Source: Spizellomyces punctatus DAOM BR117
Taxonomy: Eukaryota > Chytridiomycota > Chytridiomycetes > Spizellomycetales > Spizellomycetaceae
Assembly (NCBI RefSeq): GCF_000182565.1
Contig: NW_015971541.1
Coordinates: forward strand, 458,067 to 522,066
Direction of reading: 5' to 3'
Length of the DNA stretch: 64,000 bases
Shown here: positions 44,723-56,387 of the stretch, one piece after another
Layout: every line of letters starts with the position of its first letter
Numbering within the stretch: position 1 is the first letter of the stretch
Position numbers and translations under genes: made by a program
Notes under the pieces: generated by a model
Told to the model about the DNA's origin: nothing
Databases searched by the model: none
The model's input: the letters and a program-made list of their open reading frames with translations, nothing else

Positions 44723-45842
44723 CTATAATTTGGCCGTAGATGGTGTCGCCTCCCGCGGTCGCTGGATACCCCGCTTTTGTGCTGCCATTCTCAGTAATCC
44801 ATACATTGTTTGCAGTCGCGGCATCTGAATGCCATATCTCTGAGCGATTCTAATCGGGTTCCCCAAGATCACTTCAAGCTCCATTGGTCTCCCTGCCTCC
44901 CAATCCAACAACATGCTAGGCTTGGATCCCTTGTTTCGCTCCGTAGACCGGATAATGGCATCAATGGTGGCTAGGTCCGACGGGAATGGACGTCCAAATA
45001 TTTTACGAGCCGCATCAAAGACTTCTTGCATGCAGCCACGAGTATGCTGCCGCAGTTCAGAATCGTTGACCATATCGGCATTTCCCCATCCACCAGACAA
45101 TACGGAAGAGGGATTGAATGCTGCATTGATGGCAATCTTGTGCCACCGCACCAATTGGATTTGAATGGTATCCCAACCTTCTGCGTCCGATATGCCACCA
45201 TCGTGGAAAATCGCTACGAGACGCTCTAACGAGCTTTGCGCATATTGATCGCGCTGATTGATCGTAGACTGTGCTAAGGAAGAATCTTCGTCTCCACTAA
45301 AGGGACCAATGGAGATGCGGGTCCAGCGATGTTGCACAACGACACCCGGTTCCGTTTGTGCGGCTGATATGACTGTTACAGCAGATAAGATTGGGTTTGC
45401 TGGAAACCGGGCTCGATGAGGTGCTTCAATCCCGACACCATTTTGAATCAACACGATTGAGCTTCTCCCCGGTGTCACCACTGGCGCGACCTCTTGTGGT
45501 TCGTCGTCGATATCGGGAAGGGCTTTGGTTGCTATTACAACGTAGTCGTACACTATGCTTGGATTTGCCTCTGCAGCCGCTTTGCAAGAGGGGAAGACAG
45601 CTTGGGGTTTGAACGTGTACTCGCCGAAAGCGCGGGTTTTCAACTGAAACCCGGATGCTAGTACTGCTTTGTAGTTGGACCGACAAACCACAGAGACGTG
45701 CACACCTTTTTCAGGCTGATGAAGCCGAGATGCGTAGAACGCTCCAACAGCCCCGGCACCGACTGAGAGTAAGATTAGCGTCTCTGGCCTAGGTAGTCAG
45801 TCGAGGGTCCACAAACGTACCGAGAAGGATATTCACGCCCAT
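44723..45842 (-). CDS. 2-dehydropantoate 2-reductase (ketopantoate reductase)
   Basis: Two exons (45842-45821, 45762-44723) give 353 residues. The Rossmann start MGVNILLVGAGAVGAFYASR is split by the intron; then VVCRSNYKAVLASGF, YDYVVIATKALPD, SIVLIQNGVGIEAP and, late, KIAINAAFNPSSVLSGG with the catalytic Lys, and SKPSMLLDWEAGRPMELEVI with the conserved Ser/Asp/Glu. This is the ApbA/PanE family, giving pantoate from ketopantoate with NADPH in pantothenate synthesis (yeast PAN5). The frame remains open upstream of ATG 45842 for about 60 codons; see findings. Family call firm, start likely. Confidence 0.9.
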
Positions 45843-46100
45843 TTGAGAAAAACAGAAAAAGGATATCAACAGGTCTTGGCCAAGTGCAATGTCTACAGTC
45901 GCTATGATGGATGAGATGTCGGGATACTCAACGTTGTTCCCTTGGAGGATCGCAGAAATCTCTCGTCGAACATTCCGGTCAACGCAAGTTGATTTAGAGA
46001 TGGATTGTTCCAAGATGGCTTGTCGTGTTTGTGTGACGGGATGACGCTAACGATTACGCAAGCACAGTCGGAACTGCCGGATGAGAGAAGCAGCTGCTGT

Positions 46101-46419
46101 TCAAGGAAAAGGGCTAGCCATCTTTGGATGATGGTCGTTGACCATGTCGGGCTTAAACCTGGGAAAACCAACTGCTCACCTCGGCCAGCTGGACATTACT
46201 TGGCCTTTGAGAATCAAAAGGGATGAGGGTACATACAACTTACGGATTTGCTTCTATAAGCAACGTATAAGCAAGGAGATATACCTTGGATCAAACTTGG
46301 CGAATTACGTGGATTCTTCCATTGCGGATCAAGCAGGGAAATAGAACATGGCGTACCTGGCTCTCTCCAAACAGACGCATTGCAAACGACCGGTGGTCAT
46401 CATGCCCGTGCATTGACAT
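46101..46419 (-). CDS. Candidate tiny His-rich protein, unrecognised
   Basis: Four inferred exons (46419-46357, 46253-46244, 46204-46180, 46158-46101) join in phase into 51 codons. The product starts MSMHGHDDHRSFAMRLFGES, continues through a 10-nt exon into QVMSSWPRFK and ends NDHHPKMASPFP. Each intron has GT and AG ends and the first uses gtacgc. The model depends on a microexon and on very small exons, so it could be wrong. No family recognised; six His in 51 residues may hint at metal binding or a small mitochondrial protein. Confidence 0.3.
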
Positions 46420-46854
46420 TAAGAGTTCCGCGCTCCAGAGACGAGTCTGAGAAGCAACCAAAGGGTTTCCTTGTAAAGAGCAGCCATGTCCTGTAGGCCG
46501 TAGAACATGTGGAGTCGCCCTCAAAAAACCCCTCCGTTAGACTCCGACATGAGTCGTGGGTGCAAGTCTCCAGAAGATGCTCCGTTGGGTGACAGATGAC
46601 ATAAGCAATTATTGGTGGAATAATTACAGTTTGAGGCCGCCCCTAGGCTGTTTCTTCCTGCTCTGCTTGTTTTTCCGGGTTGGGACGCTTAAGTACTTAC
46701 GACATTGGCTCAAGCCGCCATCCCACGCCGCAGCGCCGACCATTGCCAGCTCTCGGACTTACGAGACTTGCGCGTTCTGTATATAGTTGAACCCGGCCAT
46801 CGTTTTGTAACTTTGCCTGTTTTAAATTGAATTCTTCCGCATCGTACCAAAACC

Positions 46855-48541
46855 ATGACTCAAACGCCGGATATGCAAGTGCTATCAAGCACTAATACGA
46901 AATGGACGCGATTTGCAGCCGCATTGTCGCCGTGGCAATTGCTCGTATCAACTGGTGAGGCGTTCGTTTATTACTTTGGCGGCGCGTCTGGCACACGAGC
47001 AAAGGCGTGATAAACTAACGATAGCTATATCTGTAAAGCACAATCGGCATGCCTTTCCACATTAAAACGGACAAACCAAGGTTACATTCATATTACATTA
47101 AAAAATGGGGATGCTCGAGAGTTTGGCAGCAAAAATGATCCAAATCTCCAAGCTTTCGTTACGGTTCTGAGCGATACATTCTGGATCCGGTTGATGCTGT
47201 TCAGTGCAATGGTGAGCACCGATAGCAAATATTACTTCGCTTTTGGTCATCTTGACATTTCCCTTCCCGTTAGGGATTCGGTGAATCCTACATGTATCAT
47301 GAGATCGACGTATCAAATCTTGCAACGCTCATCAAGATCTTGACAAAGAATCGTGATGCTTATTCCGAGATGAATCTGCTACCGGCAGGCCTAAACTCCG
47401 TTTTGAACAGTGTATTGCACTCTCGGATTCCCAACACGATCTTGAATGCAGTGAGCAATATTCAAGCACACTATGATTTGGGCAATGAGATGTTTGCGAG
47501 TTTTCTGGATCCTTCAATGATGTATTCGTGCCCAATCTGGGCGGGAGAGGATGATACTCTAGAGCAAGCTCAGTATAGAAAAATACATGCCATACTGGAT
47601 TTGGCAAGTATTGAAGAAGGACATCACGTACTAGAAGTTGGGACTGGGTGAGTGGTACTCTTGCTTGGTCCTAGAGAGCATACGTTCTTGCGAATACTCA
47701 TGGGGCCGTTTATTTGTGATGACATTTAGATGGGGCGCATTAGCGATTGAGGTATGTGTCTTCTTTTGCAATCTCACTCAATTCTCCAAGCCCAACTCTT
47801 TGTCGCCTTCTAGGCCGTCAAACGTCACAAATGTAGAGTGACCACTTTAACCCTCAGTAAAGAACAAAAGGCACTGGCCGAAAAACGCATAGCAGCAGAG
47901 GGCCTCTCATCATCAATCGATGTAAAACTTATGGACTATCGCCATATGAGTTCACGTCAACGTTTCGACCGTATCATTGCAGTGGAAATGCTAGAAGCGG
48001 TCGGGCCTGAGTTTCTGCCCGTATTTTTCGCAAAGTGTCATGAACTCCTTCATCCCACGCATGGCATCGTAGCTTTACAAGTCATTACCATGCCGGATTC
48101 GCGATACGAACAGTACTTGAAGAAAGTCGACTTTATACAACGTCACATCTTCCCGGGTGGTCACTGTCCGTCTGTCACAGCCTTAGTGGATTCTGTGTAC
48201 CAAGGAAGTAAGGGACATCTGATTGTGGACGAGTTGCGAAACATTGGACCGCACTATGCAAAAGCCCTCCGCATCTGGAGAGAGAAATTCATAGAAAACT
48301 GCGATACAGTTGCTCAAGAGCATGGACTAGAGGCGAAATACGATAAAGTGTTCAAGCGAAAGTGGGAATTTTGTAAGTGCAATTCCTCTTGACGATGCAG
48401 TCACTCTGTGCTTACCCGAGTATCGCTGCTACAGATTTCGCATACTGCGAAGCCGGGTTTGCAACCCGAACGCTGGGCAACGTGCAACTGCGATTGACCC
48501 GATGCAACAATACTGATCTCCTTCATGGGATTCCATTGTAG
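46855..48541 (+). CDS. Cyclopropane-fatty-acyl-phospholipid synthase
   Basis: Six exons (46855-46954, 47039-47211, 47274-47647, 47730-47751, 47814-48372, 48435-48541) give 444 residues. N-terminal part: STLKRTNQGYIHITLKNG, FWIRLMLFSAMGFGESYMYH. Core: NIQAHYDLGNEMFASFLDPS, MMYSCPIW, SAM motif VLEVGTGWGALAIEAVKRH (across a 22-nt exon), AVEMLEAVGPEF, YLKKVDFIQRHIFPGGHCPS and the end WEFYFAYCEAGFATRTLGN. This is the true CFA synthase layout, like plant and fungal enzymes that add methylene to unsaturated acyl chains, but without their N-terminal FAD amine-oxidase domain. The catalytic region EMLEAVG is present. It differs clearly from the CFA-like gene at 4320-5696. Confidence 0.92.
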
Positions 48542-48870
48542 ATAATCACTACATTTTGGGTTTTGGGGGAAAATAGAACACAAATCTTTATTTGCATAGG
48601 GTTTTCAAATGTTGTGTTTGTTTGCATCAGGTTCCACTTTCAACGACCAATTGAAAACCTTAAAGATTTAATGTGGACAAGTCACATTTTTGACTGTGAT
48701 CTGCTTAGTCATCATGATTCCGATGATTTCGTCCCCCAAACCCCATCACAAGTGTGGTTGGCCGAAAAACTATTTAAAGCTGGGGATGGACAACGAAATT
48801 CCCCTTGTCAAGACTGCTTCTGCAATAAATCACAAAATACATTTGTAAACAACTCTTTGGCTTCCGCGAA
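48542..48870. other. Intergenic region, no gene seen
   Basis: 3' flank of the CFA synthase gene, about 330 bases. Short frames only, none with motifs. Confidence 0.45.
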
Positions 48871-49125
48871 ATGGTCTCATCGACACCACCATCTTACTCA
48901 CCAATGCGATCCGATCGCTCCTTGGATCCAATTCGAATAGCAGCGCAGCCCAGAACGCAAGCGTCAAGGCCGCCCATCACGATAGCTGCTGGATATACGC
49001 CGCTTCGTAGCCGCAATTTGCTCCCCTTACTCTTTCCACCAACAGCAGTTGGACAAGTTGACCGTTACCCACCACGATTACCCCCCTATATCGACAGCGA
49101 ATCGTTGCCAATATACACGCCTTAG
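48871..49125 (+). CDS. Candidate proline-rich peptide with PPxY motifs, unrecognised
   Basis: An ATG frame of 84 residues: MVSSTPPSYSPMRSDRSLDP near the start and LPPYIDSESLPIYTP at the end. PPSY matches the PPxY ligand for WW domains of NEDD4/Rsp5 ligases. It may instead be the last exon of a gene whose upstream exons I could not find, or non-coding. No family recognised. Confidence 0.3.
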   Translation: MVSSTPPSYSPMRSDRSLDPIRIAAQPRTQASRPPITIAAGYTPLRSRNLLPLLFPPTAVGQVDRYPPRLPPYIDSESLPIYTP

Positions 49126-49349
49126 CATGATTTTCGCGCGCCCTCCCTCTTTTTTTCCTTTAGATTTACTGTTTCTATGTAGTTGATCAGATATATGTCC
49201 AAGCCGCCATGTATTATTTTAGGCTGTTGTTGATCTTTTTGCTATTTCTGATAATATGAATAAAGTTGCTGCTAAATACAAAAAAGTGATCTATCACATT
49301 GTCTACACATCTTCGTCGGCTTGGGCTACCATTACCAGCAAGTAACGAT

Positions 49350-50862
49350 CTATATTAGCCCAACCACTTTCTGCACATCTCGCAAAGTCCGGCTGGCAAG
49401 GTGGCGCGCCCGTTCTTCTCCCTCACTGAGAATCTCCTCGACAAATCCCATATCTTTCCGTAGCCTCAAAAGCTCCTCACGAATGGGTTTCAAACCCTCG
49501 ATTACCCTTTCCCCTACAGCCTCCTTAAAGTCTTTATTGCCGCTGGTGGCAAACCTCGCTGCGACTTGCGCAACCTCTTCGTTCGAAAAGCTGGAGTAGA
49601 TGTTGATGAGGTTGGCAATACCTGGACGATTGACTGGGTCATATGTTATACCGACAGAAGAGTCGACCGTGGCTTTTCGAATTTTGGAGCGGATTTGGTC
49701 GGGCGTGTCGTCAAGGTTAATACGCGAAGCATCAGACGGGTCTGATTTTGACATTTTGGAGGTTGGAGTGCGGAGGGACATGATACGCTTGGAGGATGAG
49801 GAAGCTGAAACATAAAATATAAATCAGATGAGGACGTTTGAACAGTCTATTTGCTCTCATACCAAAGATCCCTTTTGGAATGGGGAAAATCTCCTTTTTG
49901 TAATGAGAGTTGAGGCTACGTGCAGCCATGACTGTGAGTTCCAAATGCTGCAGTTGATCCTCGCCGATAGGCACTTCGGTCGCACTGTTAACTTTTGTTA
50001 TTTATGAGAACACTATTATGCAAGGGAAAGCATCCCATACCGATAAATCAGTATATCTGCCGCCTGCAGAACCGGGTAGGCCAGTAAACCAATGTTTAAG
50101 CCTTGTGTATTCTCATCGCCGTCAAGCTTCGCATTTTCATCTCCCCCTGACATTAAAGATATGGTGGCGTTTGCGGTGGTTATCGCAGCTGCATTCGGGT
50201 TGTTTTGTTGAAGCATCTGCAGTTTTGACTGTATATGTTGCTCATGTTAGTTGAATCTGCCAATAGAGTCGGGCCGGAGAGAGACTCATACCTTCCACTG
50301 GTGCATACGGCTCAACCATCCAATCGGTGTTCGGCAAAAGAGAAGCCACGCTAGTTCTGAATGTTGTGGGACCTGTTCCATGATGGACGAGTAAGAACGT
50401 CAAGTTTCCGAAATTCTTCGCACACAGGCCCTGGCCACCTTGGACTGTCTAAATAGTATGCTCCGTTTTGGATCAATCCCACAGGCCAAAAGTGAGGCCG
50501 CCATATCCCGCACATTCCTCCTTAGTACGATAGGGTCTTGCGGAACTGTCAGCGCGTGTAGGTCGACGATACTGTACAAGACGTGAGAGTCGGCGGTCCT
50601 AGTATCCTGCAAGCGCACCCAGTTGGCAAGCGCACCGAGGTAATTGCCGAGATGGGGCACTCCAGTCGGTTGTATTCCTGACAGTGTGCATGGTCGGAAA
50701 CGGGACGGTTTTGGAGACGCACCAGTCGACAATGGACGGGAGCTGAGCTGCATCATTCGACAAGTTGGCACAGGTGTTTGCGGCGCACGATATGTTTCTA
50801 AAATAACCTACCTTGCTGGCTAGACCCAGTCGTCTCGTCGGTTTCCACATGTTGCGCACCAT
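49350..50862 (-). CDS. Mitochondrial tryptophanyl-tRNA synthetase
   Basis: Six exons (50862-50812, 50747-50439, 50372-50292, 50228-50041, 49984-49863, 49804-49350) give 401 residues. Class I marks: [20 protein letters not shown] (HIGH-like), [49 protein letters not shown] and the KMSKS loop [17 protein letters not shown]. The bacterial-type sequence and the basic, Ser-rich N-terminus ([17 protein letters not shown]) mark it as the organellar enzyme (MSW1/WARS2). It charges mitochondrial tRNA-Trp. Exon 2 is joined using the acceptor before LSSRPLST. Identification firm. Confidence 0.93.
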
Positions 50863-51305
50863 TGTCGGTTGAGAGCAGCTCTCGCCAGTTTCAACTTGGA
50901 GAGAGTACGACAGTCATAGTAACGCGAATGTATTGCACAGCCACTACAACAACCACACGTCTCTCCCCATGTTCATTTCGACGCCCAAGTCGAACGAGAG
51001 TATGGAGAGCAATGGACGCACATGCCGGACCTTTGCATGTGCGTTTGATATGCCTGCGCACTTTTGCCTCTTTCCCGCTCACGGCGACCCTCCCAACCTC
51101 AACAACGACCTCTTACGACTTGCTCGCCTTTAAGCGTCTTTCAACTCGCTTGGAGCGCACTTCTCATGACTGTGCCATTGAAATGAGCCAATGAAACTTG
51201 ATCAACGCTATTCAACGTCATCACTTTCGCGTACCCCCGCAGCGGACCAGCAAGACGCTCCTTCAACCCCCGCAATCACCAGCACTCACATTTTAACCTG
51301 CAACA
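50863..51305. promoter_or_regulatory. Shared upstream region of the tryptophanyl-tRNA synthetase and calcineurin B genes
   Basis: 443 bases between divergent start codons. The frames in it (for example 50862-51194) have no motifs and are taken as chance. Confidence 0.45.
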
Positions 51306-52097
51306 ATGGGCGCCCAAGGGTCACATCTCGAAGACATGGTGGCAACCACAAACTGTAAGTAAGGGAGATAATCCAAGCTGTAGTGCCAGTAGCATCGCGT
51401 GGACATGTTATTCTAATGATCCCGACAACCGCTAATGCCCCTCTTGGTTCACAGTCTCAGCTGAAGAAATCCAAAGACTATACAAACGCTTTGTAAAACT
51501 AGATAAAGACGGCTCAGGCTCCCTCACCAAAGAAGAATTCCTTTCCCTTCCCCAAGTTGCCAATAACCCTCTCGCACAGCGTCTATTAGCCGTCTTTGAC
51601 AACGATGGCTCAGGGGACGTGGATTTTAAAGAATTCATTTCTGGATTGAGTGCGTTTTCAACAAAGGGGAACAGGGAAGAGAAACTGAAATGTAGGTTTA
51701 TTTGCTGTCGACAATGAACGTGACATTACTCCGTCTGCGTGGCGTGTAATAGCGAACCCAGAGTAGCATATGGCTTCCCAAGCATTAAAAGGCTTGCATC
51801 CATTTGTACCTGCGGCATAATATAATAATATGTTCTCCTTGATTTTTCATTTTAGTTGCATTCAAAGTCTACGACATGGACCGCGACGGCTTCATATCAA
51901 ACGGCGAACTTTTCCTAGTTCTCAAAATGATGGTCGGAAATAACCTAAGAGACAGCCAATTGCAACAAATCGTGGATAAGACAATCATGGAGGCAGATCT
52001 GGATTTGGACGGGAAGATATCATTTGAAGAATTTCAAAAGATGGTGGAAAGCACGGACGTGGCACGACAAATGACGTTAGAAGATGATCGAATTTGA
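51306..52097 (+). CDS. CNB1: Calcineurin B regulatory subunit
   Basis: Three exons (51306-51354, 51455-51691, 51856-52097) give 175 residues, matching calcineurin [12 protein letters not shown] carries the N-myristoylation glycine. Four EF hands have complete loops: [39 protein letters not shown] and [13 protein letters not shown]. The linker between hands 2 and 3 ([20 protein letters not shown]) is diagnostic for CNB rather than calmodulin. With the catalytic subunit it forms the Ca/calmodulin-dependent phosphatase that controls Crz1-type signalling. Firm identification. Confidence 0.96.
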
Positions 52098-52403
52098 TGT
52101 TGTGATTGGAAGGGATGGGGATACTCTGTTGTCAACAATTATTGGCTGTGAGTAATACCTGGGCTGTTTATTCAATAGATATAGTGATTAACGGAGAGGT
52201 CTCAGTTCTAACGATGGTTGAACGGTTGATACTGTAGGCAACACGTGGGGGGTTTTCCAATATCGTAATACTAGTGCAAAATCTCTATAGCTGCTAATTA
52301 ATGCCAAAAATTCCAGCTTGCATTATGCGTGCGTTGTGCATGTGTGGATGGAGATCTTAACCTCCGCCAATTAGGGAATACTGGGTACAACTGCGTAGAG
52401 GAT

Positions 52404-55400
52404 CTAATAAGAGGGGCCTTGTCCCGACTTGCGATCATAGTTCTGTGGGTTTCCAGCCGGTGGCGTCGTATATGCTGGCGGTGCATAATTCGCCGGTGTA
52501 GTTGCCATGCGCTGTAATGCATCGCTACTTTGACCTGCATCGTAATTTCTTAACCCCGGCATGGTAGCATGTCTAGATGGGCCCGCGAGTCCGTAATCGG
52601 ATGGCCCTGCATCAGACATGTTGGGGACGCTATCCTGCGATGTGATAGATGCAAACGAGTGTGCACGTGCAGGGCGAGGTCTAATGCCCCGAGAGCGCAT
52701 GTAACTGACAAACTGGTCAGGAATTTCTGCGAGCACCTATCAAGCCGGAGGGCTCATGAACATCTGAAACAGATAGAAAAATCACGAAGCCGGAGGAGAC
52801 CCACCTCCTTGGCTAATTTGTGCGGATTTCCAGCCATTTCCCTGTATGGCACAAATTGTACAATGTCGCGTTCACATCGACGCCCGTCCGCGATCAGAGG
52901 CTGATCATCCGCATCCAGAACATGCATCTTGGTGAAGTCCGCATTACCCACCCCAACAATGACAATCGAGAGAGGAAGGTTTGACGCGTGCACTATCGCG
53001 CGAATTGTGGATTCCTAGTCTTAGTGTTAGATGACAACCCGGTCCTTTGAAACCAACGCGACCAATGCAGACCATATCTGTTATTTCACCATCTGTAATC
53101 ATTAGAAGAACTGAGTAGTTGCTTCCCGGTCCATGCCGGCTTTCTCTCTCCCTGATTTGAGCTGCGACTTGGTTTATTATCTGCATAAAGAGAACCCTTG
53201 AATGTTGAACCCTCAAGAAATCAAGACACCTTCAAGTCTTACGTACAGGTGAAAAATTCGTAGCTGATGAATGACACGATTTCAAACGACGCCAGAGGAT
53301 GAGTGTCCTGAAACCATGAAAGACAACGTAAAAATTACTTACGGCCGTACAGTGAAATGTTGGAGAGGGCAAGTATATATGCATCCAGTATCCCTTGAAC
53401 ACCATAAACCTCAGGCTAAAGCGGTGTAAGTGGCCAACAACGTCAAGAACGACAGCGACGCATAAACGAACGTTTTTGGGATTTCCGTTCAAAGCAAAGC
53501 AGTGAGACACTGTGCCGTCCCCGAACTTCGCACCAAAACCATACGCTTTAAAGTTAAGATTGATTCCACGTTCTTGTTAGCCATGTTCTAGCCAGCATTT
53601 AAGGCAAGGAGATAAAAGTCACACACCTGGAAACTGTTTATCCGTGTCATATGCCTGTACTGGGTGATGGCATGTCTTCGTCAGCGCTATCATAAGATTA
53701 CAAAAGCCAATGAACCTTACATATATTGCCAACTGAAAAAATAGCTTCTTGGTAAAAATTGTATCGCGATGGATCCCGAAAATGTAGAGAGTTTGGGTTC
53801 CGTGGGTCTCCGTTACTAGCAGTGAAGTCAATTGCGACATCAAGACCTAGTGTTGTACCGCCCGCCAAATAATCAAGGAAGCTGTACAAACAAAACATTC
53901 AGCAAGAGAACAAATTTGAGTGGCACGACTCACTCTACGCACGTAGGAACATCCTCCAGATAAAACTGTACGACTTGGAAATAGCCAGAATTTTGGTAAT
54001 TTTTCTTCTTCTCCTTTTTTTTCGGGTTGATCAGTTCAAACTCCTTGCCCTGTGCTTTCAGTAACTCGTTGGCCGATGCCTTCACTTCAATTAGTTTCCC
54101 ATCAAGAGCACGGTACATCAATCCATTCACGTACTTTAAAGTGTCCAATCAGGTCACTGGCTTTCAAAAGTCATCCAACCCCAATAAGCAATGGTCCTGA
54201 TTTTATTTCAAAATCGATCTTACCATCCGCTGACGAACCTCCACTGCGATTCCAGTCATAGACTAGGGAGTGTCAGAAGGTAAGTATTGTGAACTGCGCG
54301 CTTCATATCCAAGCTACAGATATGGTGCTTAAAATACCTTCAAAAAGAAGCTGTCGGTCAAGGTCTCCGTTGCATAGGGCGGCGACCGGTATAACTGCGG
54401 GGTCCCATGTTGGATTTAAGGTTTTCGCAACGTGTTTGCTCCTATAGACAACGGTTGTCGAACCGTCTATGTGTATGGCCGGATTTCAAAATCACCCTCT
54501 TTATGAACACTGTTGCGCAACAGTACACCGCTTACCTTCCTGTGTCCGGCTGATCTGATAAAATGGATCTGATTTACCAAAGAAGTCCTTTTTGTCCAGA
54601 TCTCGTCCATGATACGTCATCCTGCAGAGCGCATGGTGTTCATATTCATAAAGGACGGGTGCTAATCATGTTGCACATCGCACTTACTTGACGACATGCT
54701 TTAAATTAGTCTGCTCCTCCGCTACGATTTTGATGTAGCCAGCTTTTGCTCGATTGGGATGAGCGAGCGGTCTTTGCAATGCTTGTCCACTGGCAGTTAC
54801 TATACAGCGGAAGATTTGTCGTCAACAACTTAAAGAGAGCATGCGTCTCGTCATATTACCCACCTATGGTGGCTAAAGTAGTTTCGAAGGTGCCGAGTAG
54901 ATCTTGGTCGTGGATAGATCCGTTCGGCTTATCAATATCCATGACCACAAATCTAGAAAAATGATGATTGATATTTGTCCCCGGGTATACTGGCTAAGAC
55001 TTTCAATATCCTACTTGAGTCGTTGTTCCTGTGCGAGAGGAAAATGCGATTTATCGGTACGATTTTCCACCGGTTAAGAAGACTAGCGACACCTCAACAC
55101 GTACCTCTTCAAAGTAGTAGTCAATAACGATGCCCTTTGCAAAGTCCGGGTTTAAGTTGTCCTTTATCGTTTCAGTTCGTCCATATTCTATCCAGCCTCC
55201 TCCCCGCAACGCGCTCGCCGTATACAAGATGACCTGTGGATCGCTTTTGCTCAAGACATCTTTGTTCAAGAGATGCCTGGAAGTGGACGTTGGGATAATA
55301 ATAAAGAGTAAGCTTTCGCCTTCGTCGTGTATGTTTCCAACTGAAGAGAAGTGACAGTCACCGGCAAGATATCCTCAACTCAATTTTTGACTGAGGCACC

Positions 55401-55405
55401 TCCAT
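52404..55405 (-). CDS. Copine (two C2 domains plus von Willebrand A domain)
   Basis: Eighteen exons give 630 residues: 55405-55362, 55276-55105, 55028-55015, 54952-54864, 54799-54688, 54621-54536, 54466-54338, 54262-54224, 54160-54135, 54079-53934, 53881-53721, 53686-53627, 53545-53472, 53415-53343, 53263-53247, 53180-53073, 53014-52805, 52736-52404. C2A: VLSKSDPQVILY, WIEYGRTETIKDNLNPDF. C2B: LDKKDFFGKSDPFYQI, KTLNPTWDP. Copine-specific ELINPKKKEKKKNY, then the A domain with MIDAS DFTASNGDPRNPNSLHF, AYGFGAKFGDG, LMITDGEITDM and LAEIPDQFVSYM. A Pro/Ser/Tyr-rich tail ends the protein. Copines bind phospholipids in response to calcium. Exons of 14 and 17 nt are needed for frame. Copines are missing from yeasts. 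Confidence 0.9.
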
Positions 55406-55489
55406 ATGTCCAATCTAAATAGGTATGCGCTTTAGCTGCGGCAATTTTCAGTAAAGTGTTTGTGTGTCGATGCTAGTCGGATGGGGAAA

Positions 55490-56071
55490 TTAAAAGCAGG
55501 ATCTCGTCTTTTTGTATTCTCGGTTGAAGTCAAAAAACAGCAGTCCACTTGGCGCATTGACAGCACCGCCACCGGGTCGGAATGTTACCTAACACGTGTC
55601 ACCCTCCGATCAGGTTTCCTTCCAGTAGGTCTTCCAAGGCTTGCTTTAACGACATGTGTATACGGACTTGACAGACCATGATTTGTATTTTGTTGTTGAT
55701 GCCAAGTCTGATGATGAAAACGGGCGATCATACATGTCATTGATCTTTCTCCAATATCAGTCTCGTTTGTGGAGGCAAGGTAGACAGGACATGGATTTGC
55801 GCAAGCTTCGTTTCCAATGCATGTTTATGTATGGTTTCCTAACATTGATGACCGACTACTCCTTGTTTTATCATACTTGTAACAATATCTGCTACCCTTA
55901 ACACTGTGCAAGGACGTCCGTCAGTCATACGGTGTTTGTGTGGTCCGGGAATCAACTTTGACAACTATCTGCTTTCGCATAAAATCCTTGTATCAAGTTG
56001 TCGGCTCGATGATAGCCAATGCTTGAAGCAAGCGGTGCCAAACAGCCAAAGAGTAGAAGTAGAAGGTTCAT
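55490..56071 (-). CDS. Candidate secreted protein, only partly resolved
   Basis: The 5' end encodes a textbook signal peptide (MNLLLLLFGCLAPLASS) from ATG 56071. Two 3' exons read well and join in phase: 55744-55664 (NDMYDRPFSSSDLAST, YKSWSVKS) and 55588-55490 (VTFRPGGGAVNAPSGLLFFD, ending TRSCF). The exons between 56071 and 55744 are not settled; one candidate carries ETIHKHALETKL. The plus strand is also open in parts. I do not recognise the family. It lies just upstream of copine on the same strand. Confidence 0.35.
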
Positions 56072-56387
56072 CGTGAACCCCCAGCTACGCCCTCCACAAG
56101 GTGCCTTTACACTCCTAGGCCAATGCCTTGGTGGCCTTGGTATTTCGCACACCTGCGCATAACTGACTCTAATCTAACTATTGCCTGCCGTCTTGTAGCG
56201 CTGTTTAGGTCATTCTGACAGAGGGCTAATGGGGGGCAGTGGGGAACCAGCGGAGTTCGGACAGGTCAGGTGCCACGTCGTGTCCGATTGGGAGCTGGCG
56301 TCGCTTGACGTGTACTGGGACCATCTCCAGAGATCATTCTCGTCCGTGTTCATTTCTTGCATCGATACAAACAGAGACATTGATAAA

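Noticed and set aside
49140-49349. Search for tRNA or other small RNA genes, here and in all other gaps
   Set aside because: No sequence with both tRNA promoter boxes and a cloverleaf could be found by eye; a computed scan would be needed to exclude one.
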